Part shown: positions 29,468 to 36,969 of the stretch, in pieces
How positions within the stretch are numbered: the first letter of the stretch is position 1
Layout: each line of letters opens with the position of its first letter
NCBI RefSeq assembly: GCF_000521865.1
Contig: NZ_JAME01000002.1
Span: forward strand, 62,001-126,000
Length of the DNA: 64,000 nucleotides
Direction of reading: 5' to 3'
Source of the DNA: Roseivivax isoporae LMG 25204
Lineage (GTDB): Bacteria; Pseudomonadota; Alphaproteobacteria; Rhodobacterales; Rhodobacteraceae
The notes under the pieces: model-generated
Seen by the model: the letters and a program-made list of their open reading frames with translations, nothing else
Told to the model about the DNA's origin: nothing
Database searches by the model: none
Made by a program: the position numbers and the translations under genes

Positions 29468-30169
29468 TCAGCCGGGCTCGATCACGCCGCAGACAAGGGC
29501 CCGGCCGACCGCCTGAGCGGTGGTCAGGGCGCTGAGCTTCGTCCGCGAGGACCGCAGGTGCACCTCGACGGTGCGGTGCGAGATGCCGAGGATCGCGGCG
29601 ATGTCCTGCTGGGTCTTGCCCATGGCGCACCATTGCAGGATCTCGACCTCGCGGGTGGACAGCTGGCTCGCGCCCAGCAGGCTCGCCATCTGGCGCGACT
29701 GCACGACGTGGTCGTGGATGTGCACCGCGGCGGTCTGCAGGTTGCCCATGACCTTGGACTTGAGCATGTCCCATTCGCGGTCGACGCAGTTCCGCGTCAC
29801 GCTCAGCAACCCGCATTCCCCGAGAGGGCCGCGGATGGGCACGGTCAGGCCGCGCGGCGAGATGCCGAATTCGGAGGCGTCGTTGAAGACCGACGAGAAG
29901 TTCTCGTCGCGCCGAAAGCGCGACCAGTCCACCGGCGCGACGCTGCGCATGGACTGGTAGATCGTCGGGTCGATGGTGTGATAGCCGGACCGGCCGTAAT
30001 GCTCTTTCCACGCCTCGGGATAGGTGTGGTAACCCTGCACGTCGTTCGTGAGGGGATGGGAGACCGCATAGGACGCAAAATCGAACTCCAGCTCGTCGCA
30101 CAGACGGTGGAGGTACTTGTCAAACCGCTCGGTGTCCCCGGGCAGCTCCGCAAGATCGATCAGCTTCAT
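29468..30169 (-). CDS. LuxR-family quorum-sensing regulator
   Basis: A 233-residue AHL-responsive transcription factor. The N-terminal autoinducer domain keeps the signal-pocket residues Trp54, Tyr58, Asp67, Pro68, Trp82 and Gly107. The C-terminal LuxR helix-turn-helix (about 166-225) has STREVEILQWCAMGKTQQDIA and ISHRTVEVHL. The ATG directly abuts a stem-loop with repeated motifs and lacks a clear Shine-Dalgarno sequence, so translation may be controlled there. luxI follows after 134 bases; an XRE regulator precedes it. Confidence 0.92.
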   Translation of the reverse strand: MKLIDLAELPGDTERFDKYLHRLCDELEFDFASYAVSHPLTNDVQGYHTYPEAWKEHYGRSGYHTIDPTIYQSMRSVAPVDWSRFRRDENFSSVFNDASEFGISPRGLTVPIRGPLGECGLLSVTRNCVDREWDMLKSKVMGNLQTAAVHIHDHVVQSRQMASLLGASQLSTREVEILQWCAMGKTQQDIAAILGISHRTVEVHLRSSRTKLSALTTAQAVGRALVCGVIEPG

Positions 30170-30170
30170 C

Positions 30171-30215
30171 GGGCATCCCGAACAGACTTACATCCCGACA
30201 GGGATGCCCGACAGT
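30171..30215 (-). promoter_or_regulatory. Stem-loop and direct repeats at the luxR start
   Basis: On the minus strand, nine-base arms GGGCATCCC and GGGATGCCC (30201-30209 and 30171-30179) pair across 21 bases and end one base before the luxR ATG. The same stretch contains three copies of CTGT(T)CGGG (starting at about 30214, 30201 and 30185 reading leftward). It may be a protein-binding site, an RNA switch at the ribosome site, or both. Confidence 0.5.
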
Positions 30216-30216
30216 C

Positions 30217-30585
30217 TCACACTGTTTCGTCTGTTCGTGCAAGGGATCGCAGGAAGGCCATCACCGCATCGCGCTGGGATGTGTCCAATTTAGCAAAGAT
30301 TCGGGTCAGTTCGCGGTTCTGGGCCAGCGTGAGCGGGTTTTCCTGAGCCTTCGCGGGCTTGCCGCCCTCGAACTCCATGTCCTGGAAGAAATGGTCGACG
30401 CCGACGCCGAGAAATTCGGCGATGGCAAAAAGTTGTGCAGCCGAGATGCGATTCTGGCCGCTCTCGTACTTCTGGATCTGCTGAAACCGGACCCCCAGGT
30501 GCTCGCCCAGGTTGCGCTGCGTCAGGCCCCGCGATTGGCGGAGGACGCGAACACGATTTCCGATATGTTTGTCAACGGGATTCAC
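30217..30585 (-). CDS. XRE-family transcriptional regulator
   Basis: A 122-residue repressor-like protein with one Cro/C1 helix-turn-helix: NRVRVLRQSRGLTQRNLG, VRFQQIQKYESGQNRIS and AEFLGVGVDHFF at about 10-65, and a helical C-terminal tail. The GTG at 30585 follows GAGG at good spacing and gives the usual VNPVDKHIG start; an earlier ATG at 30642 would add 19 residues through an AT-rich promoter region. It is the first gene of a leftward xre-luxR-luxI run, which suggests it acts on quorum-sensing expression. Confidence 0.85.
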   Translation of the reverse strand: MNPVDKHIGNRVRVLRQSRGLTQRNLGEHLGVRFQQIQKYESGQNRISAAQLFAIAEFLGVGVDHFFQDMEFEGGKPAKAQENPLTLAQNRELTRIFAKLDTSQRDAVMAFLRSLARTDETV

Positions 30586-30699
30586 AAAATGACCTCTGTT
30601 CCGATTTGTGTCAATCTCACGCGATCTGCCATGTTTTGGCAAGCTTTACGTAAGGTCACAAACTGCTGCCTACCGAAAACAGTTATTTCCCGATCGGAC

Positions 30700-30736
30700 A
30701 AAAAAAATCAACCGTCCCGTGTGCACGGGACGGTTG
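30700..30736 (-). terminator. Rho-independent terminator of rpsF-rpsR-rplI
   Basis: A perfect 12-base stem (30709-30720 with 30725-30736, four-base loop) followed on the minus strand by GATTTTTTTT. It lies 37 bases beyond the rplI stop and separates this operon from the xre gene. Confidence 0.9.
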
Positions 30737-30772
30737 CAAATTTGTGGCGGGTCGAACGGGACCCGGAGAAGA

Positions 30773-31402
30773 TCAGTCGCGCGGGTCGTCCAGGCTCGAC
30801 GGCGCGTCGGAGCGGCGCTGGCCCTCGTCCTCGTCGTCGTCCGACTGCGCGGCACCGATATCGTCGAAAAGCTCCGAGATTTCGAATTCCGCCTGCGCCT
30901 CTTCCTCGGCCGCGATGTCCTGGATGGTGCGGCCCGACGCCTGGATCTCCGCCTCTTCCGGCGAGCGGGCGACGTTCAGCGTGATCGTCACCACCACCTC
31001 AGGGTGCAGGTGAAGCTCGACCTCGTGCAGGCCCAGCTCCTTGATCGGCGTGCGGATGATGACCTGCTTGCGGTCGACCGCGTAGCCGGCCTCGCTGCAC
31101 ACGTCGGCGGCGTCGCGGGTCGTCACGGACCCGTAGAGGTTGCCGCCGTCGGACGCCTGGCGAATCACCACGAACTGCTGGCCCTCGAGCTTCTCGGCGA
31201 CCTGTTCGGCCTCCTTGCGGGTCTCGAGGTTCTTCGCCTCGAGATTCGCCTTCTCGGACTCGAAGCGGGCGATGTTCTCCTGCGACGCCGTCAGCGCCTT
31301 GCCCTGCAGCAGCAGGTAGTTCCGCGCGTAGCCGGGCTTGACGTCGACGACGTCGCCCATCTGGCCCAGCTTGGCCACGCGCTCCAGAAGGATGACTTGC
31401 AT
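30773..31402 (-). CDS. rplI: 50S ribosomal protein L9
   Basis: Large-subunit protein at the base of the L1 stalk. The start [30 protein letters not shown] is diagnostic (quoted here in part: [10 protein letters not shown] at 22-31), followed by the long central helix. At 209 residues it exceeds the usual 150 because of an acidic C-terminal extension from about residue 155 (rich in Glu, Asp and Gln), seen in related alphaproteobacteria. It is the last gene of rpsF-rpsR-rplI. Confidence 0.97.
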   Translation of the reverse strand: MQVILLERVAKLGQMGDVVDVKPGYARNYLLLQGKALTASQENIARFESEKANLEAKNLETRKEAEQVAEKLEGQQFVVIRQASDGGNLYGSVTTRDAADVCSEAGYAVDRKQVIIRTPIKELGLHEVELHLHPEVVVTITLNVARSPEEAEIQASGRTIQDIAAEEEAQAEFEISELFDDIGAAQSDDDEDEGQRRSDAPSSLDDPRD

Positions 31403-31412
31403 GGGGCTCTCC

Positions 31413-31640
31413 TTACTTCACGGCGTAGGGCAGGAGGGCGAGGAAGCGGGCGCGCTTGATCGCGCGCGCAAGCTCGCGCTGCTTCTTCGACGACACCGCG
31501 GTGATGCGGGACGGGACGATCTTGCCGCGCTCGGACACGTAGCGCTGCAGCAGCTTGGTGTCCTTGTAGTCGATCTTGGGCGCGTTCTCGCCGGAGAACG
31601 GGCAGACCTTGCGGCGGCGGAAAAACGGTTTTGCAGCCAT
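31413..31640 (-). CDS. rpsR: 30S ribosomal protein S18
   Basis: A 75-residue small-subunit protein with the family blocks [32 protein letters not shown] and [23 protein letters not shown] (quoted in parts), ending LLPYAVK. It pairs with S6, encoded next upstream, in the ribosome platform. Confidence 0.98.
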   Translation of the reverse strand: MAAKPFFRRRKVCPFSGENAPKIDYKDTKLLQRYVSERGKIVPSRITAVSSKKQRELARAIKRARFLALLPYAVK

Positions 31641-31665
31641 TGGTTATGCTCCTGTTGTCCGGGGA

Positions 31666-32025
31666 TCAGTTGCGGCGTTCGCGACGGCGGTCGTCGCGTT
31701 CGTCGCGCTTCTGCATCTGGATCGACGGGCCTTCCTCGTGCTCTTCGACCTTGATGGTGAGCACACGCATCACGTCGTCGTGCAGGCGCATCAGGCGCTC
31801 CATCTCCTGCACCGCCTCTGCCGGGGCGTCGGTGCGCAGGAAGGCGTAGTGCCCCTTGCGGTTCTTGTTGATCTTGTACGCCATCGTCTTGACGCCCCAG
31901 TACTCGCTTTCCACGAGCTTGCCGCCGTTGTCGGCGAGGACGGTCGAGAAGTGTTCGATGAGGCCTTCGGCCTGCGCGTTGGACAAGTCCTGGCGCGCGA
32001 TGAAGACATGCTCATAAAGCGGCAT
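31666..32025 (-). CDS. rpsF: 30S ribosomal protein S6
   Basis: A 119-residue small-subunit protein starting MPLYEHVFIARQDLS, with YWGVKTMAYKINKNRKGHY and an arginine-rich tail (DERDDRRRERRN). It is the first gene of the rpsF-rpsR-rplI operon and has a near-consensus promoter about 110 bases upstream. Confidence 0.98.
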   Translation of the reverse strand: MPLYEHVFIARQDLSNAQAEGLIEHFSTVLADNGGKLVESEYWGVKTMAYKINKNRKGHYAFLRTDAPAEAVQEMERLMRLHDDVMRVLTIKVEEHEEGPSIQMQKRDERDDRRRERRN

Positions 32026-32132
32026 GCGGTCTCCGTTCCGGTCTGGCGGCTTTCAAAGAACAGGCTCTCGGTCCTTTCGCGCCTGTCCACGAGGGAGCGC
32101 GCGGTTCACAACGTCTTGCGAAAGGAGGCGCC

Positions 32133-32160
32133 CGTATACACGGATCGTGCCGCGACGCAA
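32133..32160 (-). promoter_or_regulatory. Promoter of rpsF-rpsR-rplI
   Basis: Reading leftward, TTGCGT (32155-32160) and TATACG (32133-32138) are separated by 16 bases. This leaves a leader of about 100 bases, long enough for the S6:S18 autoregulatory structure known elsewhere, although I did not identify that structure. Confidence 0.55.
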
Positions 32161-32280
32161 GGGTGCCAAACCGGGCGGAATATGTGCGCGGTTGCCGCTT
32201 TTGCGCCCAATTCCCGTCTCAGTTGTCACAGAATGTGGAGTTAACCAAGATTAACACGCATCACGTGGCGGAGTTGAGCG

Positions 32281-32544
32281 ATGAACTGGAGCGAACCCGA
32301 TACCTTGCGCGAGCCGCAGGAGCCCGCGTTCGCGATCGTGCGGCGGATCGTCCTCTACGTAGCGGGCGCGATCATGCTCGGCATCGCGAGCGGGCTGTGG
32401 CTGCTGCCGGGCGCGGGCACGGCGCCGGCGATCCTCACCATGAAGCTCGGACTGACGGCCTTCCTGCTGCCGGCGGGACTGTGCTGTCTCGCGCTTGCAC
32501 ACAAATCGGGCGTGGGGGTGTTCATCCCTCAACAGCCCCTGTGA
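32281..32544 (+). CDS. Small two-span membrane protein
   Basis: An 87-residue product with a polar N-terminus, two hydrophobic segments (about 20-43 and 51-72) and a short tail. I do not recognise the family. The ATG follows GGAG with eight bases spacing. It diverges from rpsF and is followed after 76 bases by the yceI gene on the same strand. Confidence 0.62.
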   Translation: MNWSEPDTLREPQEPAFAIVRRIVLYVAGAIMLGIASGLWLLPGAGTAPAILTMKLGLTAFLLPAGLCCLALAHKSGVGVFIPQQPL

Positions 32545-32620
32545 GGCATCGCTGATTGAAGCGCGGCTCAGGGCTGGCATCTGTGTGACCATCTGAACGT
32601 CACATGGAGTGAACCCGATT

Positions 32621-33208
32621 ATGAAACGCCTCGTCCTCGCCTCGACCTTCCTCGGCCTCCCGTTCGCGGCAGCCGCCGAGCCCGAGGCCTACGTCCTCGA
32701 TTCGAGCCACAGCCAGATCGTGTTCCACTACGATCACCTGGGCTTCTCCACCGGCTACGGCATGTTCTCGGGCTTCGAGGGCGACATCATGTTTGACCAG
32801 GAAGATCCCGCCAACTCGTCGGTCGAGGTGTCCTTCCCGGTGCGCTCCATGCTGACCGGCTGGGAAGCGCGCTTCGAGCACTTCATGTCCGACGACTTCT
32901 TCGGTGCGTCGGACGACGAGATGGTGACCTTCACCTCGACCGGGATCGAGGTCACCGGCGAGAACACCGCGCTCATTACCGGCGACCTGACCCTGAACGG
33001 CGTGACCAAGGAGGTCGTGCTCGATGCGGTCCTGAACCAGGCCGGCACCCACCCGATGGAGAACAAGCCGTGGGCGGGCTTCTCGGCCACCACGACGCTC
33101 GTGCGCTCGGACTTCGAGCTCGGCATGTTCGCGCCCTACGTCAGCGACGAGATCGAGGTCGAGCTGTCCGTCGAGGCGATGAAGGCCGACGCCGAGACCG
33201 ACAGCTGA
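32621..33208 (+). CDS. YceI-family periplasmic protein
   Basis: A 195-residue exported lipocalin-like protein of the YceI family, which binds isoprenoid-type lipids in an elongated barrel. The signal peptide ends at AAAAEPEAY; the mature part begins VLDSSHSQIVFHYDHLGFS and contains LTLNGVTKEVVLD, both family marks (quoted in parts). The ATG at 32621 was chosen over an in-frame GTG at 32609 because it begins the signal peptide directly. It is convergent with a cytochrome b561-YceI fusion. Confidence 0.9.
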   Translation: MKRLVLASTFLGLPFAAAAEPEAYVLDSSHSQIVFHYDHLGFSTGYGMFSGFEGDIMFDQEDPANSSVEVSFPVRSMLTGWEARFEHFMSDDFFGASDDEMVTFTSTGIEVTGENTALITGDLTLNGVTKEVVLDAVLNQAGTHPMENKPWAGFSATTTLVRSDFELGMFAPYVSDEIEVELSVEAMKADAETDS

Positions 33209-33233
33209 TCTGCGGACACCGCGACGGAACGCG

Positions 33234-33266
33234 AAACCCCGCCGGACGCACCGGCGGGGTTTTTTC
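33234..33266 (+). terminator. Rho-independent terminator of the yceI gene
   Basis: A 12-base stem (33234-33245 with 33251-33262, five-base loop) ending in a run of six T, 26 bases beyond the stop. Confidence 0.9.
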
Positions 33267-33284
33267 ATGCACCGTGACGTTGCG

Positions 33285-34487
33285 TCACTCGGTGCGGGTC
33301 GCGGTCAGTTCCACGCGCACGCGCACCTCGAATCCCACCTGGCTCTCGTCTTCCATGTTGCGGCCGATGCCGTAGTTCCGCCGGTCGAGCGTCGTCGTGC
33401 CCTCGACCCGCGCGGTCCCGTCCTCGAGCGTCAGCTGGAAGGGCAGGGTGACCGGCACCTCCTCGCCCTTGAGGGTGAGGGTGCCCTGCACCTCGTAGCC
33501 GTCGGCGACGCGCACGATGTCGCCCGCATAGGTGGCGGTGGGAAATTCCGACGCGGCGAGGAAATCCGCGCCCTTGGCCTGCTCGCTCACCGAGCCGAGC
33601 GTCAGCGAGGGCACGGCGATCTGCACCTCGACCTCGCCGGCGGTACCGGGTGCGCCGCGCTCCTCGAAGGCGATGCTCGCCGTCCAGTCGGCAAAGCGGC
33701 CCTCGATCTCGGACCCCATCTGCACGACCGAGATGGCGAGCGTCCCCTCGGTCACCTGCCAGTCGGAGTCCGCGGCGGCGAGGGTCGGGGGTTCGGCGGC
33801 GCCGGCTTCCTGTCGGAAGAGCCCCGCGCCCGCACCCGCGCCGAGCGCCACGGCCCAGAAGGCCACGGCAAGCACGACCGGCGTCGCGGTGCGATGGCCG
33901 TGTCCCGTCGCCGTCCCGGCGCGCGTCGCGCCCGGCAGCATCCGGCGCAGCGTCGCGTCGCCGTCGACAAGGTGGTGCTTGAGCGCGCCGGCGACGTGCA
34001 GTCCGAGCGCCGCGATCAGCACCCAGATGAAGATGAAGTGCAGCGTCCACGCGGTTTCGGCCAGCGCGGGCGATTTCGGCACGAAGGGCAGCGACTGCCC
34101 GACCGGGCCCCAGATCGGTGCGAAGCCCTCGCTTGCCGCGTGGCCGACCCAGCCGGTGAGCGGCACCAGCACCAGGCTGCCGTAGAGCAGCCAGTGAACC
34201 GTGTCGGCCGCGAGCGTCTCGGCCCGCCGCTCGGGATGGAGCGGCACCGGCTTCGGCTGCGTCAGCGCCCAGAGGATGCGCAGGAGCGCCAGCGCGAAAA
34301 GCGTGGTGCCGAGCGTCTTGTGGATGGAAAAGAGCGTGGTCTTGACCGCGACGGCGCCGCTTGTGTCGCTCGGCCAGAGATCCGCGACGAAGCCGAGCGG
34401 CAGCATCGCGAGGATGCCGAGTGCGATCAGCCAGTGAAAGGTCTTGGCGACCGCGCCGTAGCGGTCGGCCGCGTTGGTTGCGGGCAT
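33285..34487 (-). CDS. Cytochrome b561-YceI fusion protein
   Basis: A 400-residue two-domain protein. The N-terminal 190 residues form a four-helix cytochrome b561 with candidate heme histidines in KTFHWLIAL, SIHKTLGT, VHWLLYG and LHFIFIW. A connecting hydrophobic segment follows (about 204-222). The C-terminal 175 residues are a YceI lipocalin domain (GTLAISVVQMGSEIEGRF, LTLKGEEVPVTLPF, NYGIGRNM). The layout places YceI in the periplasm next to the heme, which suggests quinone or isoprenoid-linked electron transfer; this is inferred. Confidence 0.9.
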   Translation of the reverse strand: MPATNAADRYGAVAKTFHWLIALGILAMLPLGFVADLWPSDTSGAVAVKTTLFSIHKTLGTTLFALALLRILWALTQPKPVPLHPERRAETLAADTVHWLLYGSLVLVPLTGWVGHAASEGFAPIWGPVGQSLPFVPKSPALAETAWTLHFIFIWVLIAALGLHVAGALKHHLVDGDATLRRMLPGATRAGTATGHGHRTATPVVLAVAFWAVALGAGAGAGLFRQEAGAAEPPTLAAADSDWQVTEGTLAISVVQMGSEIEGRFADWTASIAFEERGAPGTAGEVEVQIAVPSLTLGSVSEQAKGADFLAASEFPTATYAGDIVRVADGYEVQGTLTLKGEEVPVTLPFQLTLEDGTARVEGTTTLDRRNYGIGRNMEDESQVGFEVRVRVELTATRTE

Positions 34488-34660
34488 GGACGACTCCCTG
34501 AATGCCGTTCTGTTTGCCGCAGAGCTATCGCGCGCGCGCCCGCCTGCAAATCACCAGCGCGCGCACAGCACGTCTGCGCGGCGGCGCCCGTCGCGTTGCG
34601 CCGCCCCGGCGGGGCGGCTAAGGAGCGGGGCAGTGCGCAGAGCGGCAAGAGGAGAGGCGG

Positions 34661-35596
34661 ATGAGCCGAGCCTTCGTATTCCCCGGTCAGGGGGCACAGA
34701 CGGTCGGAATGGGCAGGGATCTCGCCGAGGCCTACCCGGCCGCCCGCGCGGTCTTCGAGGAAGTGGACGACGCGCTCGGCGAACGCCTGAGCACGCTCAT
34801 CTGGGAAGGTCCGCAGGACGCCTTGACCCGGACCGCCAACGCGCAGCCCGCGCTGATGGCGACCTCGATCGCCGCGCTGCGCGCGCTCGAGGCGGAAGGC
34901 GTGCCGACAGGCGGCGCGGCCTTCGTGGCGGGCCATTCGCTTGGCGAGTATTCCGCGCTGGCGGCCGCCGGGGCGTTCGGGCTTGCGGATTGCGCGCGGC
35001 TTCTGCGGATCCGCGGACGCGCCATGCAGGATGCGGTGCCCGAGGGTGTGGGCGCCATGGCCGCGATCCTCGGCCTCGACCTCGAGGCCGTGCGCGGCGT
35101 GGCGGAGGAGGCCGCGGGCGACGATGTCTGCGCCGCCGCGAACGACAACGACCCCGCGCAGGTGGTGGTGTCCGGCCACAAGGAGGCCGTCGAGCGCGCG
35201 GTCGAGATCGCGAAGGGCCGTGGCGCGAAACGGGCGGTCCTGCTGCCGGTCAGCGCCCCTTTCCACTGTGCGCTGATGTCGCCTGCGGCCGAGGTCATGC
35301 GCGGCGCGCTCGCCGACGTGACCATCGCCGCGCCGGCGGTGCCGCTCGTGTCGAACGTGCGCGCCGAGGCGGTCAGCGACCCGGACGCGATCCGCGAGCT
35401 GCTTGTGGCGCAGGTGACGGGCATGGTCCGCTGGCGCGAGAGCGTGGCATGGATGGCCGCCCAGGGCGTCAGCGAGACGTGGGAAATCGGCGCGGGCAAG
35501 GCGCTGTCGGGCATGGTCCGGCGGATCGACCGCGACCTCGCCACCCGCACGGTCGGATCGCCCGACGACGTGCGCGCCGCCGCCTCGGACGCCTGA
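34661..35596 (+). CDS. fabD: Malonyl-CoA:ACP transacylase
   Basis: Loads malonyl units onto ACP for fatty acid elongation. The 311 residues have the opening FVFPGQGAQ, the nucleophile Ser93 in GHSLGEYSAL and the catalytic His in SAPFHCALM. It begins the fabD-fabG-acpP set; fabG follows after 93 bases. Confidence 0.97.
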   Translation: MSRAFVFPGQGAQTVGMGRDLAEAYPAARAVFEEVDDALGERLSTLIWEGPQDALTRTANAQPALMATSIAALRALEAEGVPTGGAAFVAGHSLGEYSALAAAGAFGLADCARLLRIRGRAMQDAVPEGVGAMAAILGLDLEAVRGVAEEAAGDDVCAAANDNDPAQVVVSGHKEAVERAVEIAKGRGAKRAVLLPVSAPFHCALMSPAAEVMRGALADVTIAAPAVPLVSNVRAEAVSDPDAIRELLVAQVTGMVRWRESVAWMAAQGVSETWEIGAGKALSGMVRRIDRDLATRTVGSPDDVRAAASDA

Positions 35597-35689
35597 GGCA
35601 CGGGCACGGTGGACGGGCCCGCAACCCGGGCCCGCAGGAACAGCGGCGGACGTGCGGGGCACGCCGCAGCGACAGGAAAGGAACGCGAC

Positions 35690-36427
35690 ATGTTCGATCT
35701 GACGGGGAAATGCGCGCTGGTCACCGGCGCTTCTGGCGGCATCGGCGGGGCCATTGCCCGCAGCCTGCACGGCGCGGGCGCCACGGTGGCGTTGTCGGGC
35801 ACCCGCGAGGCGCCGCTGCGCGAGCTCGCGGAGGCGCTCGGCGACCGGGCGCACGTGCTGCCCTGCAACCTCTCGGATGCCGAGGCGGTCACCGCGCTGC
35901 CGAAACAGGCGGCCGAGGCGATGGGTGCCGTCGACATCCTCGTGAACAATGCCGGCATCACCCGCGACAACCTCTTCATGCGCATGACCGAGGAGGAATG
36001 GGCGCAGGTGCTCGAGGTGAACCTCACCGCGACCTTCCGGCTCTGCAAGGGCGTGCTGCGCGGCATGATGAAGGCGCGCTGGGGCCGCATCGTGAACATC
36101 TCGTCGGTGGTGGGTGCGACCGGCAACCCGGGGCAGGGGAACTACGCGGCCGCCAAGGCAGGCATGGTCGGCATGTCGAAATCGCTGGCCTACGAGGTCG
36201 CGAGCCGCGGCATCACGGTCAACGCGATCGCCCCGGGCTTCATCGAAACGGCGATGACGGACAAGCTCAACGACGACCAGAAGTCCCAGATCCTGAACCA
36301 GATTCCCGCCGGACGCATGGGCACCGCCGACGAGATCGCGGCGGCCGCACTGTATCTCTCCAGCCCCGAGGCGGGATATGTCACAGGCGCGACCTTGCAC
36401 GTAAACGGCGGCATGGCCATGCTCTGA
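35690..36427 (+). CDS. fabG: 3-oxoacyl-ACP reductase FabG
   Basis: NADPH-dependent reduction of beta-ketoacyl-ACP. The 245-residue protein is the canonical length, with the TGASGGIG cofactor loop, NNAG, and catalytic Ser139, Tyr152 and Lys156 (YAAAK). It ends NGGMAML as FabG does. The ATG at 35690 follows AAAGGAA; a longer frame to 35609 runs over the spacer. Confidence 0.97.
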   Translation: MFDLTGKCALVTGASGGIGGAIARSLHGAGATVALSGTREAPLRELAEALGDRAHVLPCNLSDAEAVTALPKQAAEAMGAVDILVNNAGITRDNLFMRMTEEEWAQVLEVNLTATFRLCKGVLRGMMKARWGRIVNISSVVGATGNPGQGNYAAAKAGMVGMSKSLAYEVASRGITVNAIAPGFIETAMTDKLNDDQKSQILNQIPAGRMGTADEIAAAALYLSSPEAGYVTGATLHVNGGMAML

Positions 36428-36458
36428 GATGCGGTTGCGGGCTTGCGGGGGAAAGCGT

Positions 36459-36486
36459 TTGCCATCCCCGATCCATATGCTATAGG
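36459..36486 (+). promoter_or_regulatory. Candidate acpP promoter
   Basis: TTGCCA (36459-36464) and TATAGG (36481-36486) are separated by 16 bases. The resulting leader of about 155 bases before acpP contains three short inverted repeats: 36532-36549, 36588-36599 and 36612-36626. Confidence 0.45.
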
Positions 36487-36648
36487 CGCTCGCAGCTTCG
36501 ATCCGGGCCCTCAGGCGCCGGGTGGCTAAGGCCCGTCCCATAGGACGGGGAGAGGCACCGCCCGCGGACGGGCAACACGAGGATGACCCCCGCGCGGGGC
36601 GAGGGCAAATCCGGGCCTGGCGCCCGAAACCAATGTGAGGAAGACAAG

Positions 36649-36882
36649 ATGAGCGACATCGAAGATCGCGTGCGCAAGATCGTGGTCGAGCACCTCGGAG
36701 TCGAGGAAGACAAGGTGACGGAGAACGCCTCCTTCATCGACGATCTGGGCGCCGACAGCCTCGACACCGTCGAGCTGGTGATGGCCTTCGAGGAAGAGTT
36801 CGGGATCGAGATCCCCGACGATGCCGCAGAGACCATCCAGACCTTCGGCGACGCGGTCAAGTTCATCAAGGACGCCGCCTGA
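36649..36882 (+). CDS. acpP: Acyl carrier protein
   Basis: A 77-residue acidic carrier with the phosphopantetheine attachment Ser37 in [10 protein letters not shown]. It starts [18 protein letters not shown], typical of AcpP (quoted in parts), after GTGAGGAAG. It closes the fabD-fabG-acpP set, with its own promoter and a strong terminator, which fits the high expression of this protein. Confidence 0.98.
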   Translation: MSDIEDRVRKIVVEHLGVEEDKVTENASFIDDLGADSLDTVELVMAFEEEFGIEIPDDAAETIQTFGDAVKFIKDAA

Positions 36883-36917
36883 GCGACCTTTTCCCGCAAG
36901 GGATCATCAGAGTTTCG

Positions 36918-36945
36918 AAAGGGCGGCCTCAGGGCCGCCCTTTTT
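36918..36945 (+). terminator. Rho-independent terminator of acpP
   Basis: An 11-base stem (36918-36928 with 36933-36943, four-base loop) merging into a run of five T, 36 bases beyond the stop. Confidence 0.9.
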
Positions 36946-36969
36946 CCGTTCGGGGGATCGCGCGGGACG

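Noticed and set aside
33267-34664. 465-residue plus-strand frame opposite the b561-YceI fusion
   Set aside because: Antisense to a protein with heme histidines and a YceI core; no features of its own.
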